A stretch of 64,000 nucleotides of DNA from Phytophthora quininea (Eukaryota; Oomycota; Peronosporomycetes; Peronosporales; Peronosporaceae), in assembly GCA_011947345.1 (NCBI GenBank), contig JAAVTG010000075.1, forward strand, positions 1-64,000, read 5' to 3'. The translations under genes were made by a program, and so were the position numbers. Each line of letters begins with the position of its first letter. Positions within the stretch are counted from its first letter, which is position 1. Shown here piece by piece: positions 30,992 to 40,736 of the stretch. Below the pieces are notes generated by a model that had not been told where the DNA came from, did not search any database, and saw only the letters and a list, made by a program, of their open reading frames with translations.

Positions 30992-31270
30992 TTAGTCCGA
31001 TTGACTGAAGGCCGTGCGGGTTTCGTGCGAGCGCTGGTTGATCCACTGGTGCTGCGGGCAGTCCTTCAGCATCCCCTTGAGCTGCTGAGCGGACTGGGAA
31101 ACAGAGGGGTCTTCTTCTCTGCGGTGAAGGCGAAGAGCGGAAGACGGAGGTCTGCTGGAGGAACGGGGGCTTCTGCGACTAGAGAAGAGCGACGAGCGGC
31201 AGCAGACGGGAGAGCTTTGAAGGGCAGAGGCTTGGGCTTGTGTCGCTGCTGGCGAATTGGGGAGTGACAC
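30992..31270 (-). CDS. Hypothetical small protein
   Basis: A 92-codon frame, Ser/Arg-rich at first and then reading QQLKGMLKDCPQHQWINQRS near the end. I recognise no family. It lies just upstream of the F-box/LRR gene on the same strand, so it could instead be a 5' exon or leader of that gene. Confidence 0.25.
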   Translation of the reverse strand: MSLPNSPAATQAQASALQSSPVCCRSSLFSSRRSPRSSSRPPSSALRLHRREEDPSVSQSAQQLKGMLKDCPQHQWINQRSHETRTAFSQSD

Positions 31271-31759
31271 ATGGGCGACAAGAGTATACGTCTACCTACT
31301 ATAATACATATTATACTTCGGGCGAAGAAGAGCAGATCTGAAGCGAGTGATCTGCTGAAGCTGTTGGGACAACGCCGTCGTAGGGTCATCCACACGATGC
31401 AGTCGCCATTGGGCACTGCCGTCTGCAGAGCTCGACTGCTGTGTTGCCATATCAAACCGTGCCAACTGCAGGCAAAACGGCGCGGGCCATCCATTGCGAC
31501 AGCGTAGTTGGTCACAGCTTCAACCGCTGCCAAATGGTGACCGAAGTGACGACGGAGGACGTGGCGCCCGCTCAGGAGGACGTCGAGAGCGCTGGCAGCC
31601 ACCACGAATCGGTGGCGGAAACGGAAAATGAACAGCCAAGTGGCCACGAAGCAGCATGCTGCCTTTCAGCAGGAAGACTCGGTCATCCGGTTGACGGCCC
31701 AGCCTTCCCTTGCATAGCCTCGCCTCACTGTAGTGCAAAAAGGCGGGTCCCCGGCAGGG
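31271..31759. other. Upstream region of the first START-like gene
   Basis: An open frame from ATG 31534 (MVTEVTTEDVAPAQEDVES) may be the true N-terminus of the following gene, but a net two-base frame change and a TAG near 31715 lie between it and the recognisable part. Nothing else is seen. Confidence 0.4.
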
Positions 31760-32956
31760 ATGGACGGCGTCCTGAGCAATGACGCAGTGCCCGCCGCCAA
31801 GAAGCGCAAGCGCAAGTACCGCAAGTCCACGCACGCCATCCTCAAGGTGATGCTGCAGACTGCCAGTATGGGTCTGCACAGCACGGTCATGACGCGCTGT
31901 GTGTAGGAGGAGAAGGAATCTCTGCAGGCGGAAATCGAGCTCTTGGTGACGCGTCTCAACGAGCTAAAGGCGGACACTTTCGGCGGCAAGGAGGAGAACG
32001 ACAAAAAGGATCGACGATGCAGAGACAAGATGGTGGAGAACCGCGTCTTGCGGCGAGCTGTTCGCGCCGAGCAGGAGGAGTTTGCTTCGGTGCACGCCTG
32101 TGTGAACGAGTACACGTTCACGGTAGGTCTGCTGCAGTAGCTTTGTGATTTGGTCTGGTCTAATGGTGTTGGGGGTATCGTAGGACACGGAGCTGGGCAG
32201 CTCGATGCATCGATTCATCCATTTGAACCGAGATGACGGGTCGAGACGTGCTGTGCTGATCACAAGGAAGAAGGAGGCGATTTCTCGGGGACTTGCGCTG
32301 CTGCAGCGCTGCCGACCGCTTCGCCATCAGCCGTGGCGGCCGCTCCACGACGATCACTCGTTCGAGGGATCTACGGGCGACTACTTCGTGTGTTCCTTCG
32401 CTGTCATGCCGTTCAAGCGGTTTAAGGACGTTCGTCAGGCGTTCCGGGCGTTGCTGGTATACTTCAACAACATCGAGATCAGTCGCACCGAGAACTTCGG
32501 GAGCATTACCATTCGCGAGGACGACGACAGCTTCGACTCCGATATCTCGCAAAACCGGCTAGTGACGACGATGGAGAGCGGCCTGAAGAAGGAGTCCAAC
32601 ACGGTCTTCTTCTCCGCGTCGAGGAGAGCGGTGACGGCGTCGGCCAAATGCGTGGGTTTGGCGTTGTGGTGGCCGATTTTGTGAACGATGATGATCGCTA
32701 CCTTTTCCAACCGAAGGTCAGAGCTCGACGAGATTTGTGTTCGGTTTTAGAAGTTAGCTCGTATGTTCGTTCTAAGCGTTGCAGTTCAAGCGTGAGCGGC
32801 GATGGCGAAGAGGTTGTTGTTCTAACGCGGTGGGTGCACACGCGGCTGCACTACCCAGCTTTTGACATTACCACGGAGGACTGGGGAGAAATGTGGAAGA
32901 ACACAGAGGGGTGGATGCATCTACTACAACCAAGTTTATTGGAGACACTCATTTGA
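31760..32956 (+). pseudogene. Basic/coiled-coil plus START-like domain protein, copy 1
   Basis: MDGVLSNDAVPAAKKRKRKY starts a basic region followed by a coiled coil (EEKESLQAEIELLVTRLNEL). A 61-base intron (32123-32183) with correct phase leads to a START-like region: FVCSFAVMPFKRF, LVYFNNIEISRTENFGSITI, REDDDSFDSDISQNRLVT, GFGVVVADFVNDDDRY, VVVLTRWVHTRL. This layout is that of a large oomycete family (bZIP-like/START-like, including proteins annotated M96 mating-specific). An in-frame TAG (31904-31906) sits where a Gln would fit, and one base is missing near 32619. A diverged inverted copy lies at 34.2-35.4 kb. The lack of the usual Asn-x7-Arg in the basic region makes a bZIP role uncertain. 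Confidence 0.65.
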
Positions 32957-32992
32957 GCATAGCTCGACGCTACTGCGGTCTTCCAGGTGGTT

Positions 32993-33868
32993 CTAGTTCC
33001 TCGGAGAGCGCAGAGCAGCGAAATTCAGATTGATTTCGCTGTTGTGCTCGGTGCTCTGGCATTGAGACCCAAGCATCGGAGATTTACGCCCTGGGCTTTC
33101 CGTGGACAATGGCATCTCGAGGTCCCCGACGGTGATGCTGACGGGATGTACGGCTCTGGGCTGGTGTGGACAGTAGATGAACCACAGCGTTACTTGGACA
33201 ATGCCCAGGATTGACCCAGCTGCATTGGGAATCATCACGAATTTGTCGGGGTCGATGCATGCTAATGCTACCCAGATCAAGCAGTTAACGGTCGTGACGA
33301 CGCACATGGTGAACGGCAGTGACGCGGCGGACTTGGTCTGGATCACTTTCTTGATGGTGGCTAGCGGCGACGAAAAGAGTCCGATCGAGGTGCCGATGGA
33401 GATCCACCCGACGGTGACAGTGACATCGTGGTACGATTGGTGAGTGGCCGTCGTCGTCAGCGCAATGATCATGCAGCTTGACGCTAGCACCACAACCACC
33501 GACGATATCGCGCACACTCGGTAGAATGGGACGCGGTCGTCACTCCATCGATAGAAGACTCCAATGAACAGAAGCCTAGTGCAAACTCCAAATGCAGAGA
33601 CGGCGAAGAGAGGGAAAATATTGCCGGCCAGGTACCCATACATCGACAGCGTCCAGCAGTTGGTGAATAGCAGCACGACTGGTAAGAGAGTGACCTCGCC
33701 CGTTGATTGCCGCTTGTGAATGCCGTAGAAATCTGGAGCTGGCGAAACCCGGACGAGAATGGACGTGATGATCGTGAGCACCACAAGCGTGGCGTGCAAT
33801 GGTGAACTGGAGCTTGCTAATTTGACGTATATTTTCCAATGGAGTTGTGAGTGTGCGCTTCGTGGCAA
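32993..33868 (-). CDS. SWEET-family (MtN3/saliva) sugar transporter
   Basis: Seven hydrophobic segments are visible: HATLVVLTIITSILVRVS, TLLPVVLLFTNCWTLSMYGY, IFPLFAVSAFGVCTRLLFIG, VCAISSVVVVLASSCMIIAL, VTVGWISIGTSIGLFSSPLA, MCVVTTVNCLIWVALACI and AAGSILGIVQVTLWFIYC. FYGIHKRQSTGEVTLLPVV and SPLATIKKVIQTKSAASLPF are the paired MtN3 motifs of the two three-helix bundles. SWEETs move sugars down their gradient across membranes. The long frame contains no ATG before the first helix; it opens with a TTG at 33868, so the start is probably in an unseen upstream exon or lost. The stop lies 36 bases from the stop of START-like copy 1. A polar Ser/Pro-rich tail ends the protein. Confidence 0.88.
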   Translation of the reverse strand: MPRSAHSQLHWKIYVKLASSSSPLHATLVVLTIITSILVRVSPAPDFYGIHKRQSTGEVTLLPVVLLFTNCWTLSMYGYLAGNIFPLFAVSAFGVCTRLLFIGVFYRWSDDRVPFYRVCAISSVVVVLASSCMIIALTTTATHQSYHDVTVTVGWISIGTSIGLFSSPLATIKKVIQTKSAASLPFTMCVVTTVNCLIWVALACIDPDKFVMIPNAAGSILGIVQVTLWFIYCPHQPRAVHPVSITVGDLEMPLSTESPGRKSPMLGSQCQSTEHNSEINLNFAALRSPRN

Positions 33869-34169
33869 ATGCGCATTTGACGTATCAGACGATGGAGCGA
33901 CGTGTTTGCTGGCGCTGCTATGTGATTGCGCGCCACTTCATGGAATTCACATTGTTTGCGCTCAAGTCGTCGTTAAATTGCTACAAGTCCACCAAAGCTC
34001 GGGAATCGAGGTTACCGGTACCAGTGCTGACAGCAGACCGAGTTTGCCCACTTCAGCAAATGGCGGGGAGGGTTTTAGGCCGACGCCAGGTACGGTTGGC
34101 AGGGAGTGAATTTCAAAGTGAACAGCTATTTTATTGGCCATCAAGTGCAGTGTAACTATGCTGTGCGGC
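33869..34169. other. Intergenic region between SWEET and START-like copy 2
   Basis: It should hold the promoter and possibly the first exon of the SWEET gene. No clear exon or core promoter was found. Confidence 0.4.
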
Positions 34170-35445
34170 TTAGACAAGCGTTTCCAGCAGCGAAGGTTGC
34201 AACAACTGCATCCAACCCTCCGTGTTCGTGCACATTTCACTCCAGTCGTCCGAGGAGATGTCAAATCTTGGTGACTGCAGGCGTGTGTGGACCCATCGCG
34301 TCAGCACTACAACATCTTCTTCGTCTCCACTCGAATCTGATCCTCGCGTGTAGGAGGTGACCTCCAGGACAGAGCTCAAATCTCTTCGAATCCTCGACTC
34401 CGGGCGGAACGGGTAGCGATCGTCTTCATCGACGAAATCGCACACGACGACTCCGTGCATTCGTCACCGACCGACGCAGTCATTCGACTCCTCGAACGTC
34501 GAGAATAGGACTGTATTCGACTCCATCTCCAGTCCGCCCTGCATGGCCGTCACGAGACGACTTTGCGCTAAGTCCGATGAGAAGCTGTCGTCGTCCTCGC
34601 GAATGGTAATGCTCCCGAAGTTCTCGGTGCGACTGATCTCGATGTTGTTGAAGTAAACCAGCAGCACATCGAAAGCTCGCCGAGCAGATTTGAACCGTTG
34701 GAATGGCATGACCGCGAACGAAGACACAAGTTGTCGCCAGTCGACGACTCGAAGCAGTGGTCATCGTGCAGAGATCGCCACGGTTGATATCGTTGAAATC
34801 GACGACGCTGTAGATGGCCGAGTCCCCGATGAATCGCATCGTCCTTCATTGCACCCATTGTTGCCCGTCGTGAGCTCTCATCTCGCGGTAGACGAACGAA
34901 CTGATGCAAGCAGCTCCATGCTTCCGAGTTCTGCTAGGACACACAACGTTATCCCCGGATTCGTCAACAGGACAAATACTTGATGCCTACAATGATCGAA
35001 TACTCGTTCAACAAAGCGTGGACTGAAGTGAATTGGTCTTGCTGCTCTCGAATGGTGCGCCTCAAAAGCCGGTTCTCCATCAACAGATCTCGCTCTTTCA
35101 CCTCTTCCCCTTCATGCGTACCGAAAACTTGCTCCTTTAGAGCGTCGAGGTGTGCTGTTAATACCTCGCAGAGGACTGGGAAGGGATCCTAGACGGACCG
35201 GTGACCTGGACTATGATCACCACTCTCCAAGAACCGGTTTGGGCAATCTGCCAAAACGACCTGGTTGAACACTTTTCGGCACTCTGGATGGTCATACGCA
35301 CCATTGTGCGACGGAAAGAAGCTCTTTGCTGCAAAGATTTCTTATGGCGACGATTCCTCTTCCCAACACACAATCCACCGATGCGTGAAGAGCAATTGCA
35401 GGAATGTTTAGCCGCGGCATCTACCTGCTTCCACTCGACGCCCAC
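34170..35445 (-). pseudogene. Coiled-coil plus START-like domain protein, copy 2 (inverted)
   Basis: Read on the minus strand: a basic stretch (GKRNRRHKKSLQQRASF), a coiled coil (VLTAHLDALKEQVFG, LLMENRLLRRTIREQQDQF), then a 57-base intron (34934-34990) at the same place as in copy 1. It continues HQFVRLPRDESSRRATMGAM, SSFAVMPFQRFKSARRAFDV, IEISRTENFGSITIREDDDS, VVVCDFVDEDDRYPF and VVVLTRWVHTRLQSP, ending WMQLLQPSLLETLV. It is broken by a one-base loss near 34728 and an in-frame TGA at about 34466, just before MHGVVVCDFVDED. Protein identity to copy 1 is high in the START-like part and low in the coiled coil, so the duplication is old. The two copies face each other across the SWEET gene. Confidence 0.65.
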
Positions 35446-35569
35446 TTCTCCATTCGCGTCTCAAGCCTCAGACGCTCGGAGTGATGACCTCAGCACGGCC
35501 CCGTTCTCGCAGGCACGAGGACCTCGTCCACCCACGTTCCTGGTTTCGTCGAGCCATTGCCAATGACTT

Positions 35570-36995
35570 GTGGATGCCCGAAGCGACCGAAGACGTCGTC
35601 ACGCCGCGCCAAGCTCGACGGCGCAAGTCTCGACGAGTTCGCCCAAAGTTCCGCAGGCGTCACAAGCGTCGAAAGAGAGGGGTTTTCCCCAGCGACCATC
35701 GACCTTCGTTCGAACCCGTCTCCCGGCCAACCAAGCCGTCGTTGAGCCGCTGCTCACGTCATGGTTTGCGGTAGAAAATTTTTCCGATGAGGACCTACAC
35801 GGCGACTGGAGGACTGTCAACATGCCAGTCCCTGCAAACGCCGATGCAGCAGACATCGACATGGATGACGACGATGAAGTGCATGTGAACAGTGTCGTTA
35901 ATCTGCGACTATTCCCGACGTCAGGACAGCGCGCGAAGCTGGACCAGATGTTTGCTACAAACAGAGCGATCTGGAACAAGCTGGTAGCCTGCTCCAGAGC
36001 GGACCGGCTCGCGATGGCGGCGGGGGCAATATGACACAGAGCGAGCTCACGAGCAAATACCGACCCATAGCGGTCTTGAAGACCACGAATAAGTACTTCA
36101 AGAACAACAAAACGGCCCTTGCCAGGCACCGCCAACCGTACAACGAAGTGCGGGACTCGGCTTTTCAAGACTTCAGGAAGGGGGTCAAGTCCTCGCTGAC
36201 GCTGTTCTTCAACAAGAAGGCGAAGGGCGAAAAGACCACGTACCCGGACATACACTTCAAGAGCAAGTTTGCTCCTTCAAACAGCATCGAGATTCCAAAA
36301 CGAGCCATCAAGACGATCGTCGAGGAAGGCGTGCATCAAGTGCACTTTCATCCCAAGTTTTTCTGTTTTAAGAAGAACGAGGGCATTTTGCTGCACGAGC
36401 CACTGCCGGAGCTTACCACGTCAATCCGCCTGCAGCGCCTTCGAGAGGGCGAATTCTACATCATCGTACCCATGAAGAAGAAACGACCTTCAAGTCGCAA
36501 GGCGGCCGAATCGCGGTTCCGATACCGCTTGCGCAGGCAGATCCGGCTGACAAGCCGTAAGGCTACTCGTTGCGTCAATGACATGCATCAAAAGTTGGCG
36601 ACCTGGCTGGCTGAGCACTACAAGACCGTCCTACTGCCGTCCTTCCAGACGGCCGAGATGGTACGCAGGTATTTCTTAGAGGTAGCAGCAGACGCTACCC
36701 CAGAGACGGCCACGGTTCAAAGACGCAACATCAAGAGCTCGACTGCCAGAGCTATGATGGCGCTGGCGCACTATCGTTTTAAGATGCTTCTCAAGTACAA
36801 GATGGCCCGTGCCGGTGGACGAGTCGTCGACTGTGAAGAGGAATATACTTCAAAAACCTGCTCCAGCTGCGGCACGATCAAAGCCAACCTCGGCGGGAAC
36901 ACTGTGTTCCGATGCTCGCACTGCCACGTGCGATACGACCGAGACGTGAACGCCGCGAAAACATCTTCCACAAGAGCTTAGGATTGCTCCCGTAG
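35570..36995 (+). pseudogene. Fanzor (eukaryotic TnpB-like, OrfB) protein lacking the RuvC-I segment
   Basis: The N-terminal region reads VNLRLFPTSGQRAKLDQMFA and TNRAIWNKLVA, as in TnpB and Fanzor, and continues through DSAFQDFRKGVKSSLTLFFN, HFHPKFFCFKKNEGILLHEP and LREGEFYIIVPMKKK. Further on are DMHQKLATWLAEHYKTVLLP, FQTAEMV and the C-terminal module CEEEYTSKTCSSCG ... FRCSHCHVRYDRDVNAA, with the zinc ribbon (CSSC, CSHC), the rearranged RuvC-II Glu candidate and the RuvC-III Asp. The RuvC-I Asp motif expected between the IIVPMKKK and RYRLRR segments is absent, and the frame stays open across the gap, which points to an in-frame internal deletion. One-base losses lie in the G-run 36022-36026 and A-run 36958-36961. 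Fanzors are RNA-guided DNA nucleases carried by transposons. As read, this copy could not cut DNA. The start is uncertain. Confidence 0.85.
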
Positions 36996-37103
36996 CTATC
37001 CCTCCTTCTTTACCGGCGAAGCCTTCGTCGCGGAGTCCTGCCCACCTGTTGGTGGGTGTTGTAGGCCCAAGAGTCAGTGCTACGACTGTAGTTGCTAGAC
37101 ATC
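36996..37103 (+). ncRNA. Candidate guide-RNA (omega/fRNA-like) region and element end downstream of Fanzor
   Basis: In TnpB and Fanzor loci the guide RNA overlaps the 3' end of the ORF and stops at the element's right end. Here the 108 bases after the stop include a perfect six-pair hairpin, CCCACC-TGTT-GGTGGG (37041-37056), and a weaker one (CTAC-GACT-GTAG, about 37081-37092). The region then meets the broken end of the nitrilase gene. This is a placement by analogy only. Confidence 0.3.
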
Positions 37104-37874
37104 TTAAGGAGAGCACCCTCCTCCAGGCGTGTGGTAGACCGGTCCTCCTTGAGTCTGCATGAGATCAATGCCGCGTTGAGACGTCACCGCCGTCGTGTGC
37201 AGCACGAAGCAGCCGGCTTCCACCGCATACTGTCGACCAGCGGTGTGACTGCCTTCGCGACTCATTCCCCAGTGACCACCGTCGCCTTTCACGAACGGAT
37301 CCAACGCCGGCCACGAGCTTACGTGGATCTCCTCGTGCTGCAAGAAGGTATGATACTTAAGCAGCGGCTGGATGTGTTCCCAGCAATTCAACGCGCCGAC
37401 TTTGCCGATCGGCAGGTCCACGACATTCATCAACGACGACCCCGAGGCGTCTCCGAACACGGTTCTTTCGGCGTGGGTGGGCTTGAATTTACGGCGCTTC
37501 ATGAGGATCTCGCCGGTAGCCCCGGAGATCGTGGCTTGGGCCATGTACAGCGAGTTGTTGTCGTTCTCGGAAAACCCCAACACGACGTTGATGTTGTGCT
37601 TGGCTGATGCTTGGCGGATGGTCTCCATCTCGGGTGATTCGATTTTGAGGGAGTTGGCGGTGTACTTGACGCCGAGCTCCGGATCGATCAATCGCTTCCA
37701 GATCCAGGCTCGATAGCCCGGGATGAAGCATTCCGGGAAGGAGACGAGTTTGGCGCCACCGGCAGCAGCGTCGGCGATCAGGTCGCAGGTCTTCTTGACT
37801 CCAGCTTGCAGGTCGAACCATTCCGGTTCGGCTTGGACGGCAGCCACGCGGACGATCGAGGAGGACGAGGACAT
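37104..37874 (-). CDS. Nitrilase / C-N hydrolase, C-terminally truncated
   Basis: ATG 37874 opens MSSSSSIVRVAAVQAEPEWF. The catalytic Glu is in FPECFIPGYRAWIWKR, the Lys in RRKFKPTHAERTVFGD and the Cys in GKVGALNCWEHIQPLLKYH, so the triad is complete. The pattern fits plant and fungal-type nitrilases, which convert nitriles to acids or amides. The frame ends after GGPVYHTPGGGCSP, 256 residues, whereas family members run to about 320-350 with a further region ending in a GHYSRPD motif. The break falls where the 3' flank of the Fanzor unit begins, and the missing end was not found on the other side. Either an insertion with loss of flanking DNA, or a short variant. Confidence 0.85.
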   Translation of the reverse strand: MSSSSSIVRVAAVQAEPEWFDLQAGVKKTCDLIADAAAGGAKLVSFPECFIPGYRAWIWKRLIDPELGVKYTANSLKIESPEMETIRQASAKHNINVVLGFSENDNNSLYMAQATISGATGEILMKRRKFKPTHAERTVFGDASGSSLMNVVDLPIGKVGALNCWEHIQPLLKYHTFLQHEEIHVSSWPALDPFVKGDGGHWGMSREGSHTAGRQYAVEAGCFVLHTTAVTSQRGIDLMQTQGGPVYHTPGGGCSP

Positions 37875-38299
37875 TGCTGCAGGAAGAATGACTTGGAAAT
37901 GCGTTAGCGGGTGCAAATCGGCGAATGAGCAGAAGCAGGCGGCATTGCAGCTCGGATGGTGCTGGCTGCGTGTTATTAGTCGACGGTAGGCATGGTCAAG
38001 TGAGAACGACCAGTGTTGAAGGGCAACCTGTTGAGACGGCAGTCGTCACGCGGCGCTAACCAAATGAAAACGAAAAATATCGTTGCCAGCAGGACGACGT
38101 CAGCGCCTCAAGGCTTTCCATGCCGCGCAAGCACGAGCAATTTGTTGTAGTGGCGCGCAAACTAGAGTTTGGGAGACCAACGCACTGCAATGCAAGTCCA
38201 GACTCGGTGATTCGCAAGTTACACACTGACAGCAAGCATTTATTTGATTCCCTGGACATTAACGCAACACACAGCTCTTAAATACATGCAGGCTCACCT
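37875..38299. other. Intergenic region upstream of the nitrilase
   Basis: On the minus strand a pyrimidine-rich TCATTCTTCC lies about 15 bases before the nitrilase ATG and could be an Inr. Nothing else is recognisable. Confidence 0.35.
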
Positions 38300-39447
38300 T
38301 CACGGAATCAGCAGTTGACGACGGTGCAGGTTGATCTTGTATTCCCACGACTGCTGCTGCGCGTAGCTGGATGCGTACAGCACGTACATAGTCCCTTTGA
38401 CGTACAGTTTAATGGGAAAGAGTCTGCTCGCGTCGCTCTTGGGCTGCGCGCTGGACTTGATGATCTGCAGCTTGGCCAGGTCCAGACTGAACAGCAACTT
38501 GGCGGTCGTGTTGTCGAACAGGTGGAACGTCGTGTCGGTGAGCACACCCCAGCGTGTTACCACCGTCTTCCGACACGGCGACGCACTCGCTGGGGTCCGT
38601 GGAGTGATTGGGGACGCAATGGGTCCATTGGAAGACACTTGCCGTGTCCAGAACGAGAACGACCGCCTCGGTCTCGTGGAGATCGGCGGCGCCATGAGAA
38701 ACTGGCCCGACTTGCACGGCATCCGAGACGAAATGGGCGTGATCTCCAGCTCCACCGTGCCCTTGACGAACCTGTGCAGCCCCACAATGGACTCCTCCAC
38801 CGGGAACTTCCACTTGGCCAACGGCACTGTGAACGTGCGACTGTGTTCCCATCCAGGCTCCATCGCAGCAATCGCTTGGCCTAGAAACCGCAGTCTCCCC
38901 GTATTTGTCACGCCGATTAGTGTCGTCACAATGTCGCACTTGCTACTGAGCATGGGCACGAAGAACTGGTCGTCCCAAGTGGGCAGGTTGACGCTGGTGC
39001 TCTTGTCCGTGGAGAAGTGGAACATGAAAGGCCCGAAGGGTTTCTTGAGCACACGGACGTTGCAGAACACGGACACCACGTTGCGGAAGTCGCAGAGCAT
39101 CTCGAGCCCCGTGACCGTCTTGATCTGCAGCTCCACGGGGCGTCCGACGGCGCTCAAGCGGTTGGCCAGGCTGCGTCTGGCCAGGAAGCTGCGGATGCAT
39201 CTCTGCACCACTACGGCGGCTTGATGTCTTGCTTCTTGAGATCCTATTGGCTGACATCGCTCCTGCTCCAGGAATCTGCTCCGGGCATCCTGCGGAGGCT
39301 GCTTCTTGGGGTCGCAGCCTGCTCCCAGGCCCGGCGGGATTGCTCGTCGATGGGCGGCGTGCCAGGCATCTCCAGCTCCTTCTCCAGCTCCTGCTCCGGC
39401 TCCGGTTCAGCTTCGACGCGCTTGGACTGCACGGGCGGCGGCGTCAT
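38300..39447 (-). CDS. IQ-motif, C2-domain and PH-like protein
   Basis: ATG 39447 opens an acidic N-terminus (VEAEPEPEQELEKELEMPGT). After one apparent lost base near 39273, the frame reads an IQ motif, VVQRCIRSFLARRSLANRL, a calmodulin-binding site. A C2-type beta-sandwich follows (VELQIKTVTGLEML, VFCNVRVLKKPFGPFMF, LPTWDDQFFVPMLSS, RLRFLGQAIAAM). After a Ser/Pro linker, a PH-like region ends the protein (RWGVLTDTTFHLFDNTTAKL, LFPIKLYVKGTMYVLYASS, QQSWEYKINLHRRQ). The arrangement suggests a calcium- and membrane-linked protein. Such IQ-C2-PH proteins are common in oomycetes. The stop is at 38300. Confidence 0.7.
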
Positions 39448-40718
39448 GGGCGCCGCGATGTCCTCGCTGGCGCGGCGTGGGGGCGCAGACTCGCCGGCAT
39501 CTCGGCCGAATGGAGAAATGACCAGTCGACGTTATGCGGGCTGGACTGATGGGAGCCTATACCCGAGAAAGACTTGGTATCTGTATATCAAGGTGAGAAA
39601 GACAGGCCAGAACTCAGTGAGTGAGATTAAGGGGTGTCCCGATGAAAGTGTCCCGAATGATGGAAAAGATGATGCTCGTGCTGCTAGCCGCACATGGAGA
39701 ATGTAGCAACTGGTGCCGCAGCAGATATAGAGATGTGTGGAGTGTATAGGCATGTCTGGTCGCACATACTTCTTACACGCAAGACTTCGCGATAAAAACC
39801 CTGAAGGACCAATTTTCGACTTTAGGACGGGCGTATCGTGCTCGGCCGGAAACCTCTCGATGAGAGATCCGGCTGCCTCAATGGGGGCTTCAGAGACGAC
39901 AGCACTTCAAGCGAGGAGGCGTACAGCACTCCCTCCGTCCACACACAGATACATACACACAAGGATGGCATCTTAAGACTTCTCCAGGGACTTGCTGTCT
40001 GTCCGTTTGTCGGTTGGTCGGCCCGTCGCCGAGTTTCGATGGACAAGATCCGGCGCTGCCATTGGCTGCCGAGCGCTAGCGACGGCGGCGCCCATTCGCC
40101 GAAAAGAGTTTCAGCTAATCGCTGCCGAGCGGAGCGAAGGCGGCCCGAGAAGGTGGACCACACGAATAGTAGGGTGGTACACACCAAACGTACTTAATGA
40201 AGATGTCGATAGTAGCCCCCTCAACCAGCACCAAAATCAAACGCAATGGAGCGTGGGAACGTTGCCTGCGCTCGACCTCGACGGCCTTGGCCACCAGTGC
40301 CTTCGCTGCGTTTGCTGCGAGGAGCTCCTCGAGTGGGGTGCCTTCGAGAGGCCACGCGCCAGGAGCGCATCGTGGCGGTGTCGGGCGTGCGACGGCCACC
40401 GCAGCTTCTGGCACAGCACCGCCGCTGAGCAGCCGCTGCCACGGTTGGACCGGCGGCAGGAGACCATGGCCCTGGTGGCGGTCACCATCGGCCCGCCGTC
40501 GCTACCACCTCGCGAAGCTCGCCACCGTCGTCGACGCCGCCGAGTCCGCCAGCGACAGATCGCGCGTCGCCGTCGCTACCGCCAGGGACAGGCCATTGGA
40601 TGTTAATAGCCTCTGCCAATACATTCGTTTTCATTTCGGCCAAGTCAGTTAAATTTGTGTTTTGTGTATTGATACAAATGCATTGATACAGAAACAAGGG
40701 TAGAACGGGCAACAGCGT
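39448..40718. other. Region between the IQ-C2-PH gene and the Helitron; possible small zinc-ribbon gene
   Basis: Three overlapping plus-strand frames occupy 39992-40652. One contains CLRCVCCEELLEWGAF followed 12 residues later by WRCRACDGH, a Cys pattern that could bind zinc, and ends in an Arg-rich tail. Frame changes, no clear start and no family resemblance prevent a gene call. Confidence 0.35.
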
Positions 40719-40736
40719 AAAGTTTGGATAGGACCG

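Noticed and set aside
31904..31928. 25-base intron (GTAGGAGG...CTGCAG) to remove the TAG in START-like copy 1
   Set aside because: Far shorter than the 57-71-base introns seen elsewhere; a nonsense change of CAG is the simpler reading.
32205..32560. Frame change inside the first START-like gene (alternative reading AADRFAISRGGRSTT)
   Set aside because: The other frame (LQRCRPLRHQPWRPLHDDHS) is open in both copies and is conserved between them, so it is the coding frame and no break is needed here.
34980..35566. Missing C-terminus of the nitrilase on the far side of the Fanzor unit
   Set aside because: No frame on the minus strand shows the expected end motif; the region belongs to START-like copy 2 and the Fanzor 5' flank.
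40115..40712. Minus-strand Arg/Ala-rich frames upstream of the Helitron
   Set aside because: GC-rich shadow frames without motifs or conserved starts.
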